Shown here piece by piece: positions 45,304 through 55,000 of a DNA stretch of 64,000 bases. Every line of letters starts with the position of its first letter. Position 1 is the stretch's first letter. Source of the DNA: an uncultured Acidobacteriota bacterium (lineage in GTDB: Bacteria; Acidobacteriota; Terriglobia; Bryobacterales; Bryobacteraceae); NCBI GenBank assembly GCA_902825945.1, contig CADECY010000005.1, forward strand, positions 26,557-90,556, in the 5' to 3' direction. The position numbers and the translations under genes were made by a program. The notes under the pieces were generated by a model. It was not told the DNA's origin. It saw nothing but the letters and a program-made list of their open reading frames with translations, and made no database searches.

Positions 45304-46866
45304 CTACTGCGCTTGCAACGTTGGGTAGGCGATCCCGAGCTGCTCGAGGTAGTTCGAATATCGCGCCGGATCGTAGCGCAGCTTCCGCAACTCCGGCGCG
45401 AACCGCTCCATCTTTTCCTTGTTGAGGTGGATCGGAGCTTTCGTGTCCAACGGAATGAGCGACTTCCATTGCGTCTCTTTCGTCTGCGCGGCGAAGTAGT
45501 CTTTCGCCGCCTTGACCAGCTCCGCCTTGGTCAACAGATCGATCACCGTCAACGCATGCGCCTTGGCTCCCGCCGTCGCACCCTTGTGCGCGATCGGAGT
45601 CGCCATCGCGATTCCGCTCGACCAGTGATGGCCCACCATTCCGGGAATGTTGCCGGGATATCGGAGCACGACGGTCGGCAGATTCCAAGACACCTCGGAG
45701 ATATCGTCCGATCCACCACCCGTGAGCCGGTCCGGCTTGGCTTCCGAAATCGGCGGGACCTTGGCCCTGAGCCCATCGACCTTCGCCTTCATCATCGCCT
45801 GAGATCCTCGCGCCAGCTTTTCGTCTTCGGCCGACCATTGCGGAACACCCACGCGCTGAATGTTCGCATAGAGGGCTTCCGCCAAGGGCTTGTTGAAGTG
45901 GCCAGGCCATGTCGCGCCCAGCACACGTTCAGTCATCGTCGTATCGGTCATCTCCGCGGCGGCACGCGCGATCTTGGCGCCGATCGCGTGAAGCTCATTC
46001 AAGCGATCGTAGTCCCATTCACGGAAGAAGTACCAGACGGTTGCCTCGGGCGGCACCACGTTCGGCTGATCGCCGCCGTGCGTGATCACGTAGTGCGAGC
46101 GATGCTCGGTGCGGAGATGCTCGCGGCGATAGTTCCAGCCGGCGTTCATCAACTCCACGGCGTCGAGCGCGCTGCGGCCCATCCACGGCGATCCGGCGCC
46201 GTGGGCGCTGCGGCCGTGAAAGCTGAATTGCGTCGACACGAGACCGGAGCCGGAAGGAAACCCGAAGCCCGTGTTGAAGTCCGAACTGATGTGGCTCGAC
46301 AACATGATGTCGAGATCCTGGAACAGGCCGGCATTGACCATGTAGGTGCGGCTTCCGAGCAGTTCTTCGGCGACACCCGGATAGACGCGAATCGTACCAG
46401 GGATCTTGTAGCGCTCCATCAGTGTCTTGGCGACGATGGCGGCGGTGACGTTCACCGCTTGTCCGGCGTTGTGGCCTTCGCCGTGCCCCGGACCGTTGGG
46501 AATCAGCGGATCGCGGTAGGCCACGCCGGGCTTCTGCGAGGTCTCGGGCAATCCGTCGATATCGGCCATGAGTCCGATAACCGGTTTACCCGAACCCCAC
46601 TCGGCGACGAACGCGGTGGGCATTCCCGCGACACCCTTGGTGACGCGGAAGCCCTCTTTCGCCAACAACGAGGTCACGTAATCAGCGGTCTGGAACTCCT
46701 GGTAGCCGAGTTCGGAGAAGCTGAAGATCGAGTCGACCATCTCTTGTGTGAACTTACGGCGCGCTTCCACCATTTCCTGAGCGGCCTGCTTGAGCACATC
46801 CGGCGAGGGAGCAGGCTGCGCCAATGCGCATGTGGAGACGAGAACAGCGAGGATGAATCGCGGCAT
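45304..46866 (-). CDS. Secreted M20D-type amidohydrolase (AbgB-like)
   Basis: 520 residues from ATG 46866, directly before a signal peptide (MPRFILAVLVSTCALAQP). The M20 zinc ligands appear in order: VIGLMADIDGLPETSQ (Asp), GHGEGHNAGQAVNVTA (His), VYPGVAEELLGSRTY (the catalytic Glu pair) and IMLSSHISSDF. A dimerisation lid domain is inserted (QFSFHGRSAHGAGSPWMG). Similarity in layout to AbgB suggests hydrolysis of an N-acyl or aminobenzoyl-glutamate-type amide, here outside the cytoplasm. TACAAT at 46873-46878 is six bases before the ATG. TauE lies 24 bases upstream on the same strand. Confidence 0.9.
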   Translation of the reverse strand: MPRFILAVLVSTCALAQPAPSPDVLKQAAQEMVEARRKFTQEMVDSIFSFSELGYQEFQTADYVTSLLAKEGFRVTKGVAGMPTAFVAEWGSGKPVIGLMADIDGLPETSQKPGVAYRDPLIPNGPGHGEGHNAGQAVNVTAAIVAKTLMERYKIPGTIRVYPGVAEELLGSRTYMVNAGLFQDLDIMLSSHISSDFNTGFGFPSGSGLVSTQFSFHGRSAHGAGSPWMGRSALDAVELMNAGWNYRREHLRTEHRSHYVITHGGDQPNVVPPEATVWYFFREWDYDRLNELHAIGAKIARAAAEMTDTTMTERVLGATWPGHFNKPLAEALYANIQRVGVPQWSAEDEKLARGSQAMMKAKVDGLRAKVPPISEAKPDRLTGGGSDDISEVSWNLPTVVLRYPGNIPGMVGHHWSSGIAMATPIAHKGATAGAKAHALTVIDLLTKAELVKAAKDYFAAQTKETQWKSLIPLDTKAPIHLNKEKMERFAPELRKLRYDPARYSNYLEQLGIAYPTLQAQ

Positions 46867-46872
46867 TCGCCG

Positions 46873-46878
46873 ATTGTA
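46873..46878 (-). promoter_or_regulatory. -10 box of the M20 amidohydrolase gene
   Basis: TACAAT on the minus strand, six bases before ATG 46866, inside the 24-bp gap after the TauE gene. It points to an internal leaderless start within the gene cluster. Confidence 0.5.
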
Positions 46879-46890
46879 TCGCACGGAGGC

Positions 46891-47670
46891 TCAGGCTCCG
46901 GCGAAAAACCGTTTGTAGAAGGAATAGCCGGCGACGCCGAATCCGATGACGATCACCGCCGTCCGGACCCGTGCCGCGGGGAGGTTTCGCGCCACCCGCG
47001 CGGCCATGTATCCCCCGGCAATCGAGGCGAGGGCCATCGGAATCGCGTATTGCCAGACGACCTTGCCTTCCACCGCGAAGATCAGCGCGGAAATGCCATT
47101 CATCGTCGAAGCGAGAATCGACTTCACGCCGTTCATCTCGTGGATATCGGGGATGCCCATGAAGGCGAGCGAGCTGAGCATCAGGATACCGATACCGGCG
47201 CCGAAGTAGCCGCCATAGATCCCCACCAGAAACTGGAAGAAGACGATCGCGGCGAGTGTCGCCGGCTTGGGCGCCTCGTGCGGATGCGCGCCGATCCAGC
47301 GCGCCAGCGGCCTTTGCAGCACCAGCAGCACCGATGCCACCAGGAGCAGCCACGGCACGAGTGAAGCGAAGACGCGCTCCGGGAATCGGGTGACGGCGAA
47401 AGCGCCGATGATTCCGCCCAGGAAGCTCGGAGGCAACAGCCACTTCAGCCGCTCGCGAGCTTTCTCGATTTCACGCCGGTAGCCCCAAACGCTCGCCAGC
47501 GATCCTGGCAACAGCGCAAGGGTGCTCGTGGCGTTGGCGCCCACCGGGCTCAAGAGCGCGAGCAGCGAAGGGAAGGTCAGCAACGTTCCGCCCCCGGCGA
47601 TGGCGTTGATCGCGCCACCGAAGAATGCCGCGAGACAAGTGAGTGGATAGGTGTAGGGGGAGTCGGTCAC
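46891..47670 (-). CDS. TauE/SafE family membrane exporter
   Basis: 259 residues, mostly hydrophobic with about eight membrane segments. The two repeated family motifs are visible: LAAFFGGAINAIAGGGTLLT in the first half and QFLVGIYGGYFGAGIGILML in the second. Members export sulfite, sulfoacetate or related organosulfur anions, and some import them. A link to sulfate released by the sulfatase at 25.6 kb is possible but not shown. It is preceded on the same strand by the 152-residue membrane protein. Confidence 0.92.
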   Translation of the reverse strand: MTDSPYTYPLTCLAAFFGGAINAIAGGGTLLTFPSLLALLSPVGANATSTLALLPGSLASVWGYRREIEKARERLKWLLPPSFLGGIIGAFAVTRFPERVFASLVPWLLLVASVLLVLQRPLARWIGAHPHEAPKPATLAAIVFFQFLVGIYGGYFGAGIGILMLSSLAFMGIPDIHEMNGVKSILASTMNGISALIFAVEGKVVWQYAIPMALASIAGGYMAARVARNLPAARVRTAVIVIGFGVAGYSFYKRFFAGA

Positions 47671-47691
47671 GGCTCGTGCCGGGCGGCTCTC

Positions 47692-48150
47692 CTACTGCAC
47701 CTTCATCCGCGGATCGCAGATCGGCCAAGGCGAAAAGCTGAGGACGAGATCGGCTCGATTCACCCAAAGCATGATCTCGTCAGAGCCCCACTGGATCACC
47801 TGAATGATCCCTGTGTTGCAAGACTTCACTTTCTTCAACTGCATGGCCGATGGTTCGGGATGCTTGCTTTGCGGCCCCCAGTCCTCGAGGAAACGCTGCT
47901 TGGAATAGTCACGGCACGGAGTCGCCTCCGTGCACCCCCACATCTTGTAGGCCTCGTCGTACTGCTTGGCTTGCAGGAGCTCCACGAATTCCTTGATGCG
48001 CGCCTCTTCCTTGTAGTTCCGGAACAGAAACCAACCCGTCACCGCAATCACGATGGCGGCAACGGCCGCGATCGCGAGGTTCTTGAGAAGCTTTTCCCGT
48101 TTCGCGCGATCGGACTCGGCCGCGCCGTAGGCGTCGAGGTAGCCGGTCAT
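47692..48150 (-). CDS. Single-span membrane protein of unknown function
   Basis: 152 residues. The cytoplasmic N-terminus (MTGYLDAYGAAESDRAKREK) is followed by one membrane helix near 22-42 (IAAVAAIVIAVTGWFLF) and an outer domain with four cysteines. That domain starts with RIKEFVELLQAKQYDEAYKM, a TPR-like helical pair, and ends in a beta region (GIIQVIQWGSDEIMLWVNRA). It resembles small DUF4864/DUF4878-like lumen domains. It lies six bases after the OmpH/Skp-like gene and is likely co-transcribed with it. Confidence 0.65.
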   Translation of the reverse strand: MTGYLDAYGAAESDRAKREKLLKNLAIAAVAAIVIAVTGWFLFRNYKEEARIKEFVELLQAKQYDEAYKMWGCTEATPCRDYSKQRFLEDWGPQSKHPEPSAMQLKKVKSCNTGIIQVIQWGSDEIMLWVNRADLVLSFSPWPICDPRMKVQ

Positions 48151-48156
48151 GACGCG

Positions 48157-48675
48157 CTACTTCGCCGGGTAGGCTTTGTCGTAAGCGGCGGTCGCTTCCT
48201 TGGTGATATCGAGCACGGCTTTGCGGAAGATCGTATTGGATTCATCGACAACGAGATCGAGTCCTTTCGCCTCTGCAAGTTTGGACACCACTTCCTGCAT
48301 GCGAGTTCCCGCGCGCTGAAGGATATCTTCCCGCTCGCGGTTCACGTCTTCCTGGAGATCCTGCCCGAGCCGTTGCGCCTCGCGCTGCTTGCGCTGACCT
48401 TGCGCCACCATATCCTGTTCGGCGGCCGGCGTCAGCTTGCCCTGCATGGTCTGGAGCTGTTGCTGGATTGCCTGCATATCGCGCTGGAGCTTTTCGAGGG
48501 CATCCTGCCGCGGCTTGAACTTGGCTTCGAGCTCGGCTTGTGCCTTCTTGATCTCGGCGGTATCGACGAGCGCCTTCTGGCTGTTGATCACGCCGACCTT
48601 GACTTGCGCAAACAGCGAGCTCGACAAAAGGGCAGCACACACCAACGCGAGCCGCGACACACTGAAAACGGACAT
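48157..48675 (-). CDS. OmpH/Skp-like periplasmic chaperone
   Basis: 172 residues from ATG 48675, with AAGGAG about 11 bases upstream. A signal peptide (VSRLALVCAALLSSSLFAQ) precedes the short beta strand VKVGVINSQKALVDTAEIKK. Then comes the long alpha-helical tentacle hairpin rich in Gln, Lys and Glu (LQRDMQAIQQQLQTMQGKLT) and a returning strand (GLDLVVDESNTIFRKAVLDI). Skp-type trimers hold unfolded outer-membrane proteins, which would suit a genome rich in large TonB receptors. The gene is not next to bamA or the lipid A genes as it often is elsewhere. Confidence 0.87.
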   Translation of the reverse strand: MSVFSVSRLALVCAALLSSSLFAQVKVGVINSQKALVDTAEIKKAQAELEAKFKPRQDALEKLQRDMQAIQQQLQTMQGKLTPAAEQDMVAQGQRKQREAQRLGQDLQEDVNREREDILQRAGTRMQEVVSKLAEAKGLDLVVDESNTIFRKAVLDITKEATAAYDKAYPAK

Positions 48676-48852
48676 CGTACCGATACTCCTTCGATTGACA
48701 GCTTGGATCAAGCCGGACACCTGAATGGTTGCGCTTCCGGCCACGCGGGCCGGATTGCGACTTTCATCAGGGTAACACGGTTCCAACGTGGCCTTGGACG
48801 CACGCCGGAACCGTTTCGTTTCTAGCAGCCGGACCCGCCCCGAGCGCGGACC

Positions 48853-49464
48853 TCAGGATTCGGCAGGGCCGGGGAGCATCCCTCCTCCGTAATTGTCGAC
48901 ATCCATCTCGGGATCGAGGGCAAACTGCCGGATCGCTCCATTGGCATAGGTCACAGTCGCACCGATCGTGAATTCGAAGGGCTGCGGAGGCACCGGGGCG
49001 CTCGACTGGGGATAGGACGCCGTCGCGGGGAGCAGCGACCAGAATCCGTTCTCCGCGTTTCGCGTCGCGGTGAACAAGGTTTGATCGAAGACGACTCCAT
49101 TCTCGCCTCTGACCTGGAATGGGCTCGCGATCGCCGCCTGATCCGGGCGCTGGTTCCGCCGGCGGCTGAAGACAACGGCGATGGAAACGTTGCTCACGCT
49201 GTCCGGAACCACGTCGGTGATCGCCACCCAGAACTCGTCGCCACTGCTCAGCAACGGGACCGTGAAATCCGGGTTTCCCGGATTGTTTTCACCGTGCACA
49301 CCGCCCCGGTTGGGCGGAACAACGATCCAAGTGGGGTCCACCTGCGACATGTCGGCCACATACCAGACGCGCCCACTGGGGACGCCGCCGCTGTAGCTGT
49401 ACGGCACGAACGTCCCGTCCGTCCGCCGGACATCACAAGTCAGATTGAGTGCAAACTGCTTCAT
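48853..49464 (-). CDS. Unrecognised beta-rich protein
   Basis: 203 residues from ATG 49464, led by a strong Shine-Dalgarno (GGAGGGAGAA). There is no signal peptide. The protein is rich in aromatic and small residues and looks like two beta domains: the first includes SGRVWYVADMSQVDPTWIVV and FTVPLLSSGDEFWVAITDVV, the second PFEFTIGATVTYANGAIRQF with the acidic end DPEMDVDNYGGG. The last block, with its DPEMDV string, may bind a cation. I cannot name the family. It lies 42 bases downstream of the TPR kinase on the same strand, possibly a substrate or partner. Confidence 0.55.
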   Translation of the reverse strand: MKQFALNLTCDVRRTDGTFVPYSYSGGVPSGRVWYVADMSQVDPTWIVVPPNRGGVHGENNPGNPDFTVPLLSSGDEFWVAITDVVPDSVSNVSIAVVFSRRRNQRPDQAAIASPFQVRGENGVVFDQTLFTATRNAENGFWSLLPATASYPQSSAPVPPQPFEFTIGATVTYANGAIRQFALDPEMDVDNYGGGMLPGPAES

Positions 49465-49506
49465 TGGATTTCTCCCTCCATGACAGATTAGAACGCGCCG
49501 CCGGGC

Positions 49507-51867
49507 TCAGCGAGCGGCGGGTTGGATAGTGTCCGGCTTGGCCAGGCGATGATACCGGGCGTCGCTTCGCAGCGATGCGAGCTCAGGATCGTTGGCGATC
49601 TCGTTCGCCGCGTAGCCTTTCGCGAGTGCTGCTTCGAGTTCATCGAGCGCCTGCTTGCGCCGGCCCGCGAGTTCGAGCACCACCGCCGCCCGGTAGTGCA
49701 TCGACCCGTCCCAAGACGATCCGCGCAAGGTATCGATAGCGGCCACCGCGGAACCTGGATCGCCCTTCTTGGCCGCGTAGAGCGCGAGGCGGCCCCGGAT
49801 CGCATTGTCGCGGTTCGCGCCGGGACCGCCGAGTTGAATTGCTTTTTCGTAGGCTGCGCCAGCCTTCGCACGCTGGCCCGGTGTCCACCGGTAGGCGTCG
49901 CCGAGATTTCCCCAATAGAGGTACCGGCTCGGGTTCATCTCGACAGCCTTTTCGAGGGCAGCGACGGACTCTCCGTACTTGCCCTGGAAAAATCGCAACG
50001 TACCGAGATTGTTGTAAACCGCCGCCGCCGGCTCGATCTCGAGGGCGCGCTGCAGGCTGTCCGCGGACTCATCCAGCCGGCCCATCATGTGGAACGCGGC
50101 GGCCAGATTCCGGTGAATGAGCGGATTGTCAGGACTATTCTCCGCCGCCACCTTCCAGATCCCGGCGGCCTCGGCGAACTTCTGGCGGCGAAAGTGGAAC
50201 GATCCCAATTCGGCGTGGGACTCCCATCCGCGCGGCGCCAGACGGACTGCTGTTGCGAGCTCGCTCTCCGCCTCCGCGAGTTGGCCCTTTCGCGCGAGAA
50301 CCCGGCCCAGCCAATGATGCGCCAAGCTATTGTTGGGCGCCATCCCGATCGCACGCCGCAGCGCTGCTTCCGGTTCGGCACCGGATTCCTGGCGAAACGT
50401 CAGCGCCATTCCGAGCGCGACGTGAGCCGCGGCGAGGTCGGGATTCAGCTCCACTGACTTCCGCGCTGCTTCGAGAGCGCGTTTGGACCACTCCTCGTCG
50501 AACTGGGCTTGATTGCGGGCGACGTAGGCTTCGGCCAGCGCGCCGTAGCTCGCGGCGTGCCTCGGATTGGCTTCGATTGCCCGCTCGAGGAGCCCGATCG
50601 CCTCATCGAGATACTGCTTACGGTACTTCTTGGTGAGCAGCGCCGATGCCTTCTCGAACAGGGCGTACGAGTCACCCCGGAACCTCGAAAGCACGCTCTC
50701 GCCGGCCGCCCATTTCAGGTACGCGATTCTCGCCGAAAAGCCCGCACTCGCGAGCGCGGCAACGCCTGCGGTCCCCGCGATCCAGCGGCGGCTCCGGGCC
50801 CGGGAAGCCGGAGCGGACAGCGGCGCCAGAGTCAACGTGCCACCCAGCGAAGCGACCGCTTCGCTCATCGATGCCATCCTGCGGGCCGGGTCCTTCTGAA
50901 GGCAGGCATCGATCAGCGCGGCGGCCTCGGGCGGAGCCGACGGATTGGCCTTCAAGACCGGCACGGGGTTCTGGAGAATGATCTGCGAGAGTGTCGACAC
51001 TGGGTCCGGGCCGCGAAATGGGCGGGAACCGCACACCATCTCGTAGAGGATGATGCCGAAGCTGAAAATATCGGATCGATAGGTGATCCGTTCGCCCTTG
51101 GCTTGTTCGGGCGACATGTAGGCGGGAGTGCCGAGGATCGCGCCGGGCCTGGTCGGCGCGGTCATCGTCACATCCTCGGCCGACGGGGCCTCCGATTCCT
51201 GTTTGGCCAAGCCGAAGTCGAGAACCTTGACGGCGCCTTCGGGTGTGATCATGACGTTGCCCGGCTTCAGGTCCCGGTGCGTAATTCCGGCTGCGCGCGC
51301 CTTGGCCAGCGCCGACGCGATTTGCCGCGCATAACCGAGCAAGGTCTCGAGCGGAACGGCCGAGCCGGGCTCACCGCGCCCCGCCAGGATCTTGCCGAGA
51401 GTCCTTCCTTCCACCAGTTCCATTGCCAGGAAGCTGATTCCCGCATCGGACCCGAACTCATAGATGGTGACGATATTGGGATGGTTCAACGCGGACGCAG
51501 CCTTCGCCTCTCGAACGAACCGCTGCTGGTTGGAGCCGCTGAAAGACCCGTGAGAGAGCACTTTCAGCGCGGCGAGCCGGCCGAGATTGAGATCGATGGC
51601 CCGGTAAACCGTGCCCATGCCACCCTCGCCGATGCGGCCTTCGATCCGGTAGTGGGAAATCCGCTGCCCGGCATGGAGGGGCTCCGGCGCGGTTGCGGAC
51701 TGCGCCCTGAGCAGTGTGCGCGCCTGCTCGAGCATCGCGGTGTCGCTCCCGCAAGCCTGATCGAGAAATTGCTCACGCTGCGCCGGTTCGCGCTCGAGCG
51801 CGCGCTGGCACAGGTCGCGGATGAGCACCCAACGCCGGGCCTCATCGCTCGGATTCTCGCCAGTCAC
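49507..51867 (-). CDS. Ser/Thr protein kinase with TPR repeats
   Basis: 786 residues from GTG 51867. An N-terminal helical region (WVLIRDLCQRALEREPAQRE) precedes the kinase domain at about 70-345: GRIGEGGMGTVYRA loop, K102 (LKVLSH), HRD at 197-199 (GITHRDLKPGNVM) and DFG at 217-219. One membrane helix follows near 361-378 (WIAGTAGVAALASAGFS), then about ten TPR units to the C-terminus (AIEANPRHAASYGALAEAYV, LERALEIEPAAAVYNNLGT). The architecture is a hallmark of Solibacter-type Acidobacteria. The periplasmic TPR array probably senses a protein partner. TAAGAT at 51876-51881 is eight bases before the GTG. Confidence 0.92.
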   Translation of the reverse strand: MTGENPSDEARRWVLIRDLCQRALEREPAQREQFLDQACGSDTAMLEQARTLLRAQSATAPEPLHAGQRISHYRIEGRIGEGGMGTVYRAIDLNLGRLAALKVLSHGSFSGSNQQRFVREAKAASALNHPNIVTIYEFGSDAGISFLAMELVEGRTLGKILAGRGEPGSAVPLETLLGYARQIASALAKARAAGITHRDLKPGNVMITPEGAVKVLDFGLAKQESEAPSAEDVTMTAPTRPGAILGTPAYMSPEQAKGERITYRSDIFSFGIILYEMVCGSRPFRGPDPVSTLSQIILQNPVPVLKANPSAPPEAAALIDACLQKDPARRMASMSEAVASLGGTLTLAPLSAPASRARSRRWIAGTAGVAALASAGFSARIAYLKWAAGESVLSRFRGDSYALFEKASALLTKKYRKQYLDEAIGLLERAIEANPRHAASYGALAEAYVARNQAQFDEEWSKRALEAARKSVELNPDLAAAHVALGMALTFRQESGAEPEAALRRAIGMAPNNSLAHHWLGRVLARKGQLAEAESELATAVRLAPRGWESHAELGSFHFRRQKFAEAAGIWKVAAENSPDNPLIHRNLAAAFHMMGRLDESADSLQRALEIEPAAAVYNNLGTLRFFQGKYGESVAALEKAVEMNPSRYLYWGNLGDAYRWTPGQRAKAGAAYEKAIQLGGPGANRDNAIRGRLALYAAKKGDPGSAVAAIDTLRGSSWDGSMHYRAAVVLELAGRRKQALDELEAALAKGYAANEIANDPELASLRSDARYHRLAKPDTIQPAAR

Positions 51868-52035
51868 GGTAAGCCATCTTACCCTACACCAAGCGGCCAA
51901 GCCAGAGAACGGCAACTCGAAGCCCGGAATCGCCAGCGTCGCGGCGTGCATGACAGCGCTACCTCCTCACCGGGATTAGCGCGTCTGGTGGCCCGAAAGG
52001 GCCAAAGAATTTCTCTGCTCGCTATGCCAATCTGT
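51868..52035. other. Intergenic region with weak hairpin after the TonB receptor gene
   Basis: TGGCCC at 51989-51994 and GGGCCA at 51999-52004 flank a four-base loop and could act as a transcription end for the receptor gene read on the minus strand. There is no T run after it in that direction, so its strength is uncertain. The kinase -10 box (51876-51881) lies at the other end. Confidence 0.3.
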
Positions 52036-55000
52036 CTACCAGATCAGCTTCAACGCCAACTGAATGTCCCGAGGTTCGCCCGCCGACGTGATCTGCCCCG
52101 CGTTCCCTGCCTGGATGTTCGACACCGGACCGCCGAACGCCGGCGTATTCGTGAAGTTGAAGAACTCGGCCCGGAACTGCAACCGGATTCCCTCGCGAAT
52201 CCCGAAGTTACGCACCGTGATCAAGTCCCAGTTCCGGAAGCCGCGGCGGTAGAGGATGTTCCGGCCGCTGTTGCCGAAGGTGAACGCCTGCGGTACACGG
52301 AAGGCGGTTGGATCGAAGTCGCGCGCGAGCGTGCGGTTGTCGATCTTGCCCGTGGCCAGCCGGTCCGGACGCAGGCTCGTTCCGGTGTTCGCCGGATCGG
52401 TGGCGATCGACGGCGTGAACGGGAGTCCGCTCTGCAGCGTGACAATCGAGCCGAGTTCCCAACCTTTGACGATGTGCGCCAGGACGCCCCGGCTATCCTT
52501 GGCGAACGGCATCGCCCAGTTGCCGCTGAAGACGTAGCGCTGCTTGACATCGTAGTCCGACGGGCCCTTCTCGGCGTTGCTGTTGTTCGGATCCTGCGAG
52601 GCGAACCCCTGGACGTCGCCCGACAGGTTATCGATCGACTTCGCGAAGGCATACGAGCTCAACCAGGAAATCCCGCGCCACGCGCGCATTTCCACCTTTG
52701 CCTGGAAGGCGTTGTAGGTGGAGTAGGCGCTGTTCTCGACGTAGGAGCCGGAGGCGAAGCGGGTCCACAGCCGCCGGTCCTGAATCGCACCCGGACCGGG
52801 GAGCGGCACGTTCACCGGCCGCGAAAACTCGATGCGCGTCCCCTTGGCGCCGACCCATGCTCCTTCGATCGACAGCACGTTCTTCACCACCTTCTGGACC
52901 GTCGCGTTCCATTGCTGGAAGTAGGGATCGCGCGTGTTCGGGTCGATCTGGAAGAAGTTGAGCGGAACCAGGTTCAGCCCCTGCGAAATCGGCGAGAACA
53001 TGTTGGCGAGATTCTTGGTGGGCGCGGGGGTGGTGTTGAAGTTCGAGAGTTCGTCGGCGAGGAACGGCGCGTTGACGATACCGGTCGACTCGGCGCGATT
53101 GCCCTGAATCAGCCCGTAGAAGAAGCCATATCCGAACCGGACCACCAGTGATCCGGCGGTGGGCCGCCACGCCAGTCCGAGCCGGGGCGCGAAGTTGTTG
53201 CGATCGAGATGCCGGAGCGAACCATCGAGGCCCACTTGGCTCGACGGAATGATCACGTCGCGGAACAGCGGAAACAGGAATCGCCCCACCTGTTGTCCGT
53301 CGGTGTTGATCTTGCCGCTCGAATCGCTGGCAACAACGATTCGCCGTGACACCGGATCAGTGGAGGCGTTCTGGTTGTTCACCGTCTGAAGCTGGTGGTT
53401 GAGTTCATACCGCACGCCGAGATTGAGGGTGAGCCGTGGACTCACCTTCCAATCGTCCTGGAAGAAGAAGTGTTCATTGTTGAGGTACTTGATGCCGAAC
53501 AGATTCCGCGGGAACGTCCGCCGCCCCTGGAACGGAAGCCCGAGCAGAAAGTCCGCCCACGAATTGCTGGTGTAGGTTCCAGAGAACGTGAAGTCGCCAC
53601 GGCTGCGGGCGGCGTTGGTGGTGGCGGTGTCGTAGCGGCGCAAATGCGCGCCGAACTTCATCGAATGCGTCCCGCGGATCCAGGTGACGTTGTCGATGAT
53701 CTCGTACTTGTTGTCGCGGAACTTGATTGGGCTGAAGGCGTTCGGGTTGAAACCCAGAAAGCCCGTGATGCCGAGGCCGGGAAACCCCGGGAAATCGCTC
53801 GACTGCTCCACGAATCCGCCGATACCCGATTGCACCGTGTGATTGGTGCCAAGACCCTGCGGCTCATTGAAAAAGCGCGTGCGCACGTATCCGAGGCGGA
53901 ATTCATTGATCGCCGTGGGGCGGATCGAATGTGTCTCGCTCAGGCTCCACCGCTGCTTGCGCACACTGAGCGTCACGCCGCCGTTGGCTTCGAATTGCCC
54001 CGGCGTGTAGGTGGAGGTCTCGTTGATCGAATAGGAACTCGTCAGCGCGTCAGCGCTCGAGAATCGATGATCGATACGGACATCGAACTTGCCGGTGTTG
54101 TTCGAACGGCCGGGCGCGAAAGCGAACGTTCCCGCCGCGGTGTTGGCGTTCGGATAGAACGGCAGGTAATAGGCGGACTCTTTCGCGATCCGATCAGAGG
54201 GAATGCGATTTCCGGGGAACGGGTCGCGCAGAAAGGCACCGGGCCGCACCGGGTCGTTGCGCGTGGTGGCCGGATCGTTGATCGCGGGCCGTCCGCTGAA
54301 ATCGCCCGATCGCATCGCGGCGGTGGGCACGAGCGTGTTGAACTGCGAGGCCCGCCGGATCCGCGTGCCTTCGTAGTCGGTGAAGAAGAACGTGCGGTCC
54401 TTGCCGTTGTAGAGCTTGGGCAAATAGACCGGACCGCCGAACGTCACCCCGTACTGGTTCTGCTTCACCGGCGGCCGCACGGCCGACGTGTTGAAGAAGT
54501 TGCGCGCGTCGAGCACCTGATTGCGGAAGAACTCGAACGCGCTGCCATGGACTTGATTCGTACCCGACTTCAGCGCCACCGCAATGACCGCCATGCCTTG
54601 TCCGTTGTCGGCGCCGAAACTGTTCGATTGCACCGAAAACTCCTGGATCGCGTCGATTGACGGCGTGATCGAAGCGACATCGAAGTACTGGCTCGACACG
54701 CTGCCGCCGTCGATCGTGAACACCGTGCGTCCGTTGCGCGCGCCGTTCACGCTCATCGCCGGCGCGTCGAGCGAGGCGTTGGTTCCGCGGCTGATCGCGC
54801 CTGGCACGAGCGTCGCCAGTTGCGTGAAGTCGCGCCCGTTGAGCGGAAGGTCGAGGATCTTTTTGTTGCCGATCACTTGGCCGACTGTCGCGTTTTCAGT
54901 CGAAAGCAGCGGAGCTTCCGCCGCGACCGTGACACTCTCCGCCACTTCGCCGAGTTGGAGTGTGAGGTCGACGCGCGCCACCTGCGCCACATCGAGCTTC

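Noticed and set aside
45313..47364. 683-codon open frame on the plus strand
   Set aside because: Antisense to the M20 amidohydrolase and TauE genes, which carry clear catalytic and membrane motifs.
51989..52004. Rho-independent terminator after the third TonB receptor
   Set aside because: Only a six-base stem and no T run in the direction of the gene; kept as a weak hairpin only.
50509..53151. 880-codon open frame on the plus strand
   Set aside because: It lies antisense to the TPR kinase and the TonB receptor, has Arg/Pro/Glu-rich low-information sequence and no domain. Long antisense frames are usual when GC-rich codon bias removes stops.
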